DNA from: CAYYNQ01 sp964473105
GTDB lineage: Bacteria > Sumerlaeota > Sumerlaeia > MVZB01
Length of the DNA: 14,295 bases
Direction: 5' to 3'
Assembly: GCA_964473105.1 (NCBI GenBank)
Contig: CAYYNQ010000030.1
Span: forward strand, 1 to 14,295
Positions 7,206 through 13,018 of the stretch are shown one piece after another (position 1 is the first letter of the stretch; the number at the start of each line of letters is the position of its first letter). Both the position numbers and the translations under genes were made by a program. The notes beneath the pieces are model-generated. The model was not told the origin of the DNA, did not search any database, and saw only the letters and a list, made by a program, of their open reading frames with translations.

Positions 7206-8852
7206 CTAATGATAAAGTCGCCTGATTTTTACCTGGCTGAAATAGTGGCCCAGAATCTGACGGTAGGAATATCCCTGATGTCCCATCATATATGTGCCCA
7301 TCTGGCACATACCCACGCCATGACCGTATCCTGCACCCAAGACGTCCAGTCTGCGCAACTCATCACTCACCGGGTCCATATGCCTCTGAATCGTAAAAAA
7401 TGTCGAATATACATGGCCCAGTGCCTTCCTGATATCAAGCTCACGGTTGATTCGCAGCGTCTCGTCCTTAGTCCTGATCATGATTGACTGGACTCTGCCG
7501 CTCCCGGACCTCTTGTCTATCTTGACATCCAGGACCTTGCCAATATCCTCAATTTTTGCGATATAAGCGGTCAGTTCTCCAGGCGTAAGGGATCTTTTCC
7601 AGCGGTAATATTTCCGTGCGTATCCCGGAAAGTTCTTTTGTGATGGCCGGCAAAGGGATTCTGTTCTGGAACTCATCCACCTGTGAGTATCCTGATGATT
7701 TGCCAGCGGCGGCGGGATATTATTGCCTACGCGATCGAGCTTACGCACGGAATAAGGCCGATTGGTTCCTTCCCATAGGTCCTGAAAATTAGCTAGGTAA
7801 CCCCCGCATGAATGGCTGTAGACTGCATCAACAACCTTCCCGTCGCAGACCAGTATTTCCCCCCGCGTTGCATCGACAGCTGTCCGGACACGTTTTGCCT
7901 CCACCCCCTTGCCCTTGTATGTCTGGGCGATTGGGGTGTCCAGGAAATCAAACAAATCACTGCTGGTCATACCAAGCTGGATCTTGGCAACAGCCTCGCT
8001 GCGTGCCGTAACCGCCTGGGCTTTGAGGGCCTCGTGATGTGCATCAATCCCAATCTCGGCCGCAACCACTGAATAGAGATAATATTCAGCCCACAATTCA
8101 TTAACGGCCACAAGATTTCCATCGTCATTCAATACAAACTCGATGTCACCCCGGTAATGACGTGCCTGGTTCAATTCGGAACCCGACCATTGGCCGTCCT
8201 GAATCTCCATGACGCGCATTGAATCCTCGGATTCATAGAGAGGCATAAGACGAAGGCTCTTTGAATCCCTGGCCAATAACCTTCCATCTTCATCGAGCAC
8301 CCGAACCTCTCCCCTGACAGCGGGGGCATGGTCTTGATAGATGGCCCTGATTGTATTGAGATTCAGTTTTTTTTGGGCCTGGCGGGCCTCCTTCATCGTA
8401 CCGAATGACCCCAGAGTGACAAGGACCCTCTGGCTCTTACCTTCCCCCTTACGGGTACGAAGGACCTTGACCTTCATTGAGTATGTATCAAAGGCAACCT
8501 TGGCCAGTGCAATGCCAGCGTCGACCTGATCCGGTTCAAGTTCATTGAGAACCAACCTGTATATCTTTTTTTTCGGTTCCCCGGGTTTATGGCATTGAAC
8601 ACGATAACGTTTACGTGGGTGCAGGTTACAAACAGGAATCCCCTGACTGTCAATCAACTGGTAGATGCCATGGACGGACTGGATCGCGAGTTCCTCGGCC
8701 TGAAGAATGATTGAAACACGCACCCGGTAATTTCTCTTCCTGAACTTGTCCTGCGCTCCGCATGAAAAGGCTGATAAAAAGATGACAATTGGCAGAATCT
8801 CGTTGAAGGGTAAGATCCAAAATCGGTAACGTTTCTTTTTCCAGTGATACAT
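7206..8852 (-). CDS. SpoIID/LytB-domain protein, probable peptidoglycan lytic glycosidase, lipoprotein-like
   Basis: SpoIID-family enzymes cleave peptidoglycan glycan strands that an amidase has already stripped of stem peptides, in sporulation and, in non-sporulating lineages, in division or wall remodelling. In this 548-residue protein the SpoIID domain starts near 232. NELWAEYYLYSVVAAEIG (251-268) carries the expected catalytic Glu (E266), followed by HHEALKAQAVTARSEA (272-287). YSHSCGG (345-351) corresponds to the metal-binding Cys/His stretch, and the C-terminal signature GAGYGHGVGMCQMGTYMMG lies at 507-525. The N-terminus has a basic head, a hydrophobic segment (about 12-30) and a Cys at 31, suggesting lipid attachment, though the lipobox AFSC is degenerate. 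Residues 142-163 (RVLVTLGSF...KEARQAQKKL) look like part of a SPOR domain, a denuded-glycan binder. ATG at 8852 has GGGGAA upstream. A TTG at 8900 is less likely. Confidence 0.9.
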   Translation of the reverse strand: MYHWKKKRYRFWILPFNEILPIVIFLSAFSCGAQDKFRKRNYRVRVSIILQAEELAIQSVHGIYQLIDSQGIPVCNLHPRKRYRVQCHKPGEPKKKIYRLVLNELEPDQVDAGIALAKVAFDTYSMKVKVLRTRKGEGKSQRVLVTLGSFGTMKEARQAQKKLNLNTIRAIYQDHAPAVRGEVRVLDEDGRLLARDSKSLRLMPLYESEDSMRVMEIQDGQWSGSELNQARHYRGDIEFVLNDDGNLVAVNELWAEYYLYSVVAAEIGIDAHHEALKAQAVTARSEAVAKIQLGMTSSDLFDFLDTPIAQTYKGKGVEAKRVRTAVDATRGEILVCDGKVVDAVYSHSCGGYLANFQDLWEGTNRPYSVRKLDRVGNNIPPPLANHQDTHRWMSSRTESLCRPSQKNFPGYARKYYRWKRSLTPGELTAYIAKIEDIGKVLDVKIDKRSGSGRVQSIMIRTKDETLRINRELDIRKALGHVYSTFFTIQRHMDPVSDELRRLDVLGAGYGHGVGMCQMGTYMMGHQGYSYRQILGHYFSQVKIRRLYH

Positions 8853-8882
8853 CCCGAACTTCCCCGCCGCATCCGGCAGGCA

Positions 8883-8898
8883 GCCGGGCGAACCCGGC
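8883..8898 (-). promoter_or_regulatory. 5'-leader hairpin with UUCG tetraloop before the SpoIID gene
   Basis: The - strand transcript contains GCCGGG-UUCG-CCCGGC, a perfect 6-bp GC stem closing a UUCG loop, 30 nt upstream of the chosen start. It lies at or just after the predicted transcription start and has no T run, so it is more likely a 5'-end stabiliser than a terminator. Confidence 0.4.
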
Positions 8899-8900
8899 AA

Positions 8901-8928
8901 GTTATCGAATCGAAGGTTCGAATGTCAA
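8901..8928 (-). promoter_or_regulatory. Promoter of the SpoIID gene with palindrome in the spacer
   Basis: A perfect -35 TTGACA (8923-8928) is 16 nt from GATAAC (8901-8906). The spacer holds the inverted repeat TCGAA-GG-TTCGA (8910-8921), a position where a repressor would block polymerase. A second candidate lies upstream: TATACT (8948-8953) 17 nt from TTTAAG (8971-8976). Confidence 0.4.
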
Positions 8929-9002
8929 ATCCGAACCGGATAATCTTAGTATACCTCAAGGCCGGGGGCACTTAAATGCAATGTTTATAATTAAATATGT
9001 GC

Positions 9003-9032
9003 TTGACAATTATTTGGGCTCGTTGTTTAAAT
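9003..9032 (+). promoter_or_regulatory. Promoter of the tRNA-Gln/tRNA-Glu unit
   Basis: A perfect TTGACA (9003-9008) is followed after 17-18 nt by TTTAAA/TTAAAT (9026-9032). The start would lie about 15 nt before the first tRNA, as expected for a stable-RNA promoter. Confidence 0.6.
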
Positions 9033-9051
9033 ACCGGCTGTCAAATCGGTT

Positions 9052-9127
9052 TGGGGAGTGGTGCAGTTGGTAGCACAGCGGATTCTGGTTCCGAAGGTCG
9101 GGGGTTCAAGTCCTCCCTCCCCAGCCA
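9052..9127 (+). tRNA. tRNA-Gln (anticodon CTG)
   Basis: A full cloverleaf can be drawn. The acceptor TGGGGAG pairs with CTCCCCA, with the T1-A72 pair typical of tRNA-Gln. The D stem is GTGC/GCAC. The anticodon stem starts GCGGA with loop TTCTGGT, giving anticodon CTG for CAG codons. The base of that stem has one G-A mismatch. The T stem is GGGGG/CCTCC with loop TTCAAGT. The discriminator is G and CCA is encoded. Confidence 0.95.
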
Positions 9128-9141
9128 AATCATCCCTTAAT

Positions 9142-9217
9142 GCCGCCATCGTCTAGCGGTTCAGGACGCCGGCCTCTCACGCCGGAAACAGGGGTTCGAT
9201 TCCCCTTGGCGGTACCA
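9142..9217 (+). tRNA. tRNA-Glu (anticodon CTC)
   Basis: The acceptor GCCGCCA pairs with TGGCGGT with a G-U first pair. The anticodon stem CCGGC/GCCGG closes the loop CTCTCAC, giving anticodon CTC for GAG codons. The T stem AGGGG/CCCCT holds loop TTCGATT. The discriminator is A and CCA is encoded. It lies 14 nt after tRNA-Gln and is surely co-transcribed with it. Confidence 0.95.
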
Positions 9218-9234
9218 TTCAGATAACTGAATTT
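9217..9234 (+). terminator. Weak terminator-like hairpin after the tRNAs
   Basis: ATTCAG-ATAA-CTGAAT forms a perfect 6-bp AT-rich stem beginning at the last base of the tRNA-Glu CCA end, followed by only TT. It may mark the processing or termination point, but it is a poor intrinsic terminator. Confidence 0.25.
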
Positions 9235-9318
9235 ACCTTAACCAGGTGAAAGCTCAATCTAACATGTCCCCCACTCTAGCGTCCCCACCACTACCACTGA
9301 ACTCTTCGATATAGAGTG

Positions 9319-9777
9319 TTATGTCGATGATTTCAGGGGATGATTGATTCCGTCCTTCCCGGTGATGTGAACAAGGCTCCCGATTAACTTCCCGTCGATG
9401 TCCAAGTTGTATTTGCTTCCCGTCATGACCCGGAGACGCAGCAGAGCCTCGGCCATTTTGGGATTCAAATTGATTAACCCACCACCTAATTTAAACAAGG
9501 GTGGATTAACCCGGAAGTCAAGGAAGTCATATTGTTCATAGTCATATTCAGGCGCCAGGCAACTCGTAAGGACGTTGATTTCCAGATTGGCGTGATCAAC
9601 CAGGTCAAGCGTGTCCGGGACCAACGCCTCATATCGTTCATCAGGATAAGGAGCAACGGGAATTCCAATCGGTAATGTCTTGTCAAGATGGTCACCGGCA
9701 GAGGAAAAAACAACGGGGCAGTGGACCGCAATCAGGATCGATATTAATATATGGTGGATTTATGTGCTTATCATCAT
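9319..9777 (-). pseudogene. Remnant of a secreted-protein gene with a stop codon in the signal peptide
   Basis: From ATG at 9777 the frame reads MMIST, then TAA (9760-9762), then continues in the same frame as IHHILISILIAVHCPVVFSS and on for 146 codons to TAA at 9319. Removing the stop gives a classic Sec signal peptide (basic or polar start, hydrophobic core, small residues before AGD). The mature part has ALVPDTLDLVDHANLEINVL, an acidic Tyr-rich stretch, and then MAEALLRLRVMTGS. I recall similar openings in much larger secreted proteins of planctomycetes and relatives, so the 3' part is probably lost too. That recollection is unverified. The first ordinary start inside the intact frame is TTG at 9624, which would discard the signal peptide. 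The gene lies about 180 nt downstream of the 557-residue secreted protein, on the same strand. Confidence 0.5.
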
Positions 9778-9957
9778 ACAAGCATTAGCCATGATTCATC
9801 ATTTACCTGAAATCCGCTTGAGAACAAACGGGTTTTCGCCCAGAACCCCGGACATCATCGTGTCGCGTATGTATCTGAATGTACGGGATCTTCCGCACAG
9901 GACTTATCAACTGCAGGAACTGTCGGAACAGATGCCTCCTGGGGACTCGCGGATCCC

Positions 9958-11631
9958 CTACAACCCCCTGTTACTTTCGTTTACAAGTGGCCCAGAGATT
10001 CCATTTCGCCAATGCAAATATTTGAACAGGTACTGATGGAAATCCTTGGCGCCGGGGTAGACACTCAGGGTCCAGGATTGCTGGCCGAAACCAGCCATCT
10101 CGCGCGGTGATTCCCAGACCGGTGTCAGGAACCATTCATCCTCAGGATTGGCCTTGACGCCCATCTGCAGGCGTTTCGTATCAATGACCCGGCACAGGAT
10201 ATATAGGGGTTTGTGGGAAAGAATCGACTCCGGAACGCCGTTTGGAAATCTTGGACCAAACCCATCTTTCATATCCCAGTTAAAAGGTTCATCATAGGAA
10301 TCGGCTGGCAAATGACCCGACACGTTTCTTTGTCCCAAACCTATGTTTCCTGCTATATGTCCCTTGCCCGGAACATTCGCTACGCCTGGGCACCAGGAGC
10401 TGATGTCGCCAGCCGTATCGCCGGTGGGGCCAACCTGTGCTCGAGGCATTGCGGAAAAAACGGAGAAATTCTGGGACAGGTTCCAGGAGCTGTCATCACC
10501 AGGGGGGATGAAGCTGACTTCGCACTCCCAGGGTGGAGGGAATGTGGAAAATCGGAAATCCCCTCCTCCGCCTATCCCCGCACCCTTTATCCCGGGACGT
10601 AAAGTAACCGTCAGGTAACCCGGATTCGACCAGGTTTCATAATATACATGCTGATGCTCTGCTGCAGACAGCCCAATGTAACCCGGAATGTTAAACTCCT
10701 TTGAATAATATTCAATATCACCGGGAGGAATATTACCCAGGTGGGAGTAGAGGAAGTCACAAAAACCCACAAAAGCGGTGGCTCCTGTAAATTGTTGCGC
10801 ACTGGGAAACGTTTCCTTGAACCATGAGGAGGAGGGAACAATCGGCCCGATCTCCCACACTCCCGTGATTTCCCCATAATTCGAGACGTCTATATGTTTC
10901 CAATCAACGGCTGTGTATTGGTCAAATCGTATGCCGACGGAGATCCGTTCAGGGGAGGAAAACTTGAAAAGAAGGTAAGTCGCCTGGCTGAAGGGTCCAC
11001 CTGCAATGATATTGCGACCAGCTCCGAGTTCCGGATCCACGGGACCATTCCTGAACATCGGGATATCCCATTTGCCCAGGATCGATCCCGAGGGATCCAA
11101 ATCTCCATTTACCCACACCATGACCTTTCCCCTCATTGGGACAGTCAGGGGTTCGGCACGATGGACGAGAAGCAGTTGAAGGGAATGCGTTTCGGGAGGT
11201 CGTTGCGACATGTCTGTCGGCCAGGTGGACGGATCGGAAAATGTCAGCGCAACGTTCAGGCCCACCGCCACATCCAGTCCGGTTTCCCCCATGGCTTGAA
11301 ACACGCTGTTATCAAAGAATACCTCCTGTTCATAATGCCATCCGAGAGGATAATCCGATCGTGTGATCGGCTTGCCAAGGGTTCCCTTGAATTCCTCATA
11401 CGGTTCACTGAGTTTAATCGCCAGGGTTCCTGGCCACTCCGTTGTTGACGCCGAGGCACCGCGGGCGGGGTTGAATTTCCAGGGTCCCATTTCACCGGGT
11501 TCGTTGAAGTGAAAAGAAAGATCCCTGATATCCCTCTGTTCTTCGGAATCTGCCTCGATAGAAGGGACGAACATAAAACAAGACAAGGCAATTACGAGAA
11601 CGAACCCGGATTTTTTTCTGATTGTAACCAT
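9958..11631 (-). CDS. Secreted protein of unknown function (557 residues)
   Basis: The protein starts MVTIRKKSGFVLVIALSC and has a clear Sec signal peptide (basic n-region, hydrophobic core to about 22, likely cleavage after IEA near residue 27). The rest is rich in Trp, Phe, Tyr, Pro and Gly. It has alternating beta-type segments such as WHYEQEVFF and SLQLLLVHRAEPLTV, a Gly-rich run GIGGGGDFRFST near the middle, and no obvious catalytic motif. The composition suggests beta-sandwich (lectin or concanavalin-like) domains, but this is inference and I do not recognise the family. ATG at 11631 has AGGA 6 nt upstream. An in-frame ATG at 11706 would bury the signal peptide behind 25 residues and is rejected. 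A possible 16-codon leader ORF ends 8 nt before the start. The pseudogene downstream may have been its partner. Confidence 0.8.
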   Translation of the reverse strand: MVTIRKKSGFVLVIALSCFMFVPSIEADSEEQRDIRDLSFHFNEPGEMGPWKFNPARGASASTTEWPGTLAIKLSEPYEEFKGTLGKPITRSDYPLGWHYEQEVFFDNSVFQAMGETGLDVAVGLNVALTFSDPSTWPTDMSQRPPETHSLQLLLVHRAEPLTVPMRGKVMVWVNGDLDPSGSILGKWDIPMFRNGPVDPELGAGRNIIAGGPFSQATYLLFKFSSPERISVGIRFDQYTAVDWKHIDVSNYGEITGVWEIGPIVPSSSWFKETFPSAQQFTGATAFVGFCDFLYSHLGNIPPGDIEYYSKEFNIPGYIGLSAAEHQHVYYETWSNPGYLTVTLRPGIKGAGIGGGGDFRFSTFPPPWECEVSFIPPGDDSSWNLSQNFSVFSAMPRAQVGPTGDTAGDISSWCPGVANVPGKGHIAGNIGLGQRNVSGHLPADSYDEPFNWDMKDGFGPRFPNGVPESILSHKPLYILCRVIDTKRLQMGVKANPEDEWFLTPVWESPREMAGFGQQSWTLSVYPGAKDFHQYLFKYLHWRNGISGPLVNESNRGL

Positions 11632-11939
11632 TGGTAATCCTAACTTATGAAATGCCTCGGGACTTCCGGAATCAACGTCCGGACCAACATCACATATCCT
11701 CCTCATTGCACAGGCAAAGATCCGGCTCCATCGTTACGCGTCCTGATGTTGCGGAGCCCCCTGATAAGAGATATCATCGGCCGTGATATCGGATTCATTG
11801 CCATCTGTGGCAGATGCTTCGCTCTGGAGAGATGACCTGCCGTTCACAGTCATGGTCCTCTGCCAGGCTCCGTCCATGCCATGAAAATCATTACCCTTCC
11901 GGGAAAAAATAAGCGCCCCGGCAAAGGACCTCTGGAGGC
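11632..11939. other. Intergenic region between secreted-protein gene and desaturase
   Basis: Apart from the leader ORF and its hairpin at 11640-11703, nothing gene-like is visible. I found no convincing promoter or intrinsic terminator. An open frame on the - strand overlaps the desaturase end and has no family features. Confidence 0.5.
11640..11690 (-). CDS. Possible 16-residue leader ORF before the secreted-protein gene
   Basis: MLVRTLIPEVPRHFIS begins at ATG 11690 and is preceded, after 7 nt, by a perfect AGGAGG (11698-11703), the strongest ribosome site near this gene. Its TAG stop overlaps the TTAGGA ribosome site of the downstream gene and lies 8 nt before that ATG, an arrangement suited to translational coupling. 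TCCGGA (11678-11683) can pair with TCCGGA (11665-11670) within it. It could also be chance, since the ORF is very short. Confidence 0.35.
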   Translation of the reverse strand: MLVRTLIPEVPRHFIS

Positions 11940-12803
11940 CTACCCAACGACGTCGGCGATGGCTTTTCGATCGACCTGGGATTTTGTTGGAAGCCTGATA
12001 TTCCAAGCAAGGCCGACCCTCTCAAGAAGCCTTATTTGAATCCAGGTGAGATCGAGTTCGAATCGTCCCAGGCCGTGGCGCGCGGAAGTCGGGTGGGCAT
12101 GGTGGTTGTTGTGCCAGCCCTCGCCAAAGGTGAGGAGGGCAACCCACCACGAATTTTTCGAGTCGTCGGCCGTGTCGAAACGACGAACACCCCACAAGTG
12201 AGTTGCCGAATTAACAAGCCATGTGCAATGCAGGCCGATAACCACCCTCAGGAAGACACCCCAAAGCAGCCAGGGCAGGCCGCCCACCGCGAACAGTAAA
12301 AGTCCGAGGAATACAAGCGGCACCCAATGCCAGCGGGAAAGGACACGGTAAAATCGGTCCTGCATCAGATCTGGCACGTACTTCCCCATCACAGCGGTAT
12401 CGGCATGCATGGAACCACCAACCATCGTCCAGAGCATATGTGACCACCATCGGCCGTCCCGTGGCGTATGGGGATCTCCATCGGAGTCAGAATGTTTATG
12501 GTGAATACGATGACAAGCCGTCCAAAATACCGGGCCACCCTGAAGGGTCATTGTCCCACAAATGGCAAAGAAATATTCAATCACCTTCGATGTCTCGTAG
12601 GATCGATGGGTGTGGAGACGGTGATAACCCATTCCAATCCCCCAGGAGAGGCACACCCAGTGAAGAACAACAGCAACCAACACCGCCTGCCAGGTTGTGT
12701 AATAAACGGCCACCAAGGCAAGGACATGGAACACCAACATCACGCTCGTCGTGGGCCAGTTGATTTCTCTTTTATGGTCGGGATCCGTTTGGGTTGTACT
12801 CAA
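11940..12803 (-). CDS. Acyl-CoA/acyl-lipid delta-9-type fatty acid desaturase
   Basis: This membrane di-iron enzyme puts a double bond into saturated fatty acyl chains and so tunes membrane fluidity. All three histidine boxes of the SCD/OLE1-like family are present: HRLHTH (61-66), HRIHH (98-102) and HNNHH (231-235). GYHRLHTHRSYE, HKHSDSDGDPHTP and EGWHNNHHAHP are close to the family consensus. Four hydrophobic stretches lie around 20-55, 74-92, 160-182 and 184-200. The length of 287 is on the short side but complete. There is no fused cytochrome b5, so a separate electron donor is needed and none is adjacent. The start is TTG at 12803, supported by GGAGG 8 nt upstream. The gene has its own promoter and seems to be a single transcription unit. 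Confidence 0.93.
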   Translation of the reverse strand: MSTTQTDPDHKREINWPTTSVMLVFHVLALVAVYYTTWQAVLVAVVLHWVCLSWGIGMGYHRLHTHRSYETSKVIEYFFAICGTMTLQGGPVFWTACHRIHHKHSDSDGDPHTPRDGRWWSHMLWTMVGGSMHADTAVMGKYVPDLMQDRFYRVLSRWHWVPLVFLGLLLFAVGGLPWLLWGVFLRVVIGLHCTWLVNSATHLWGVRRFDTADDSKNSWWVALLTFGEGWHNNHHAHPTSARHGLGRFELDLTWIQIRLLERVGLAWNIRLPTKSQVDRKAIADVVG

Positions 12804-12811
12804 CGATCTTT

Positions 12812-12816
12812 CCTCC
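12812..12816 (-). promoter_or_regulatory. Ribosome binding site that fixes the TTG start of the desaturase
   Basis: GGAGG lies 8 nt before TTG 12803. No ATG or GTG is found in the right place ahead of the first histidine box, so this site decides the start. Confidence 0.7.
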
Positions 12817-12825
12817 GAGATTTAT

Positions 12826-12854
12826 TTTATAGAATATCGCGCATACTCTGCCAG
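12826..12854 (-). promoter_or_regulatory. Promoter of the desaturase gene
   Basis: TATAAA (12826-12831) is 17 nt from CTGGCA (12849-12854). The start near 12819 would leave a very short leader of about 16 nt, with the ribosome site almost at the 5' end. Confidence 0.4.
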
Positions 12855-13018
12855 GTCATGCAGGAGATTCGCAACTGCCCCCCCCACTTTAACCGGACCA
12901 CCGTCATGAACTTAACTGTTATCCCATAGTGAGGGGTGTTGCCTGGCAAGACCGCAACATCCTCTGGTTATGCAGAATCCTTGGGATCACAGGATCATTG
13001 CACTGGAATGAAATACAT

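Noticed and set aside
9680..10036. 118-codon + strand ORF
   Set aside because: It lies antisense to the pseudogene signal peptide and to the end of the secreted-protein gene, with no recognisable domain.
11734..12006. 90-codon - strand ORF overlapping the desaturase end
   Set aside because: It overlaps a well-supported gene in another frame and has a low-complexity basic start, no family features and no ribosome site.
12878..12885. Run of eight C upstream of the desaturase promoter, considered as a phase-variable tract
   Set aside because: It lies outside the -35/-10 spacer and the coding sequence, and a single 8-nt run is short. There is no evidence of variation.
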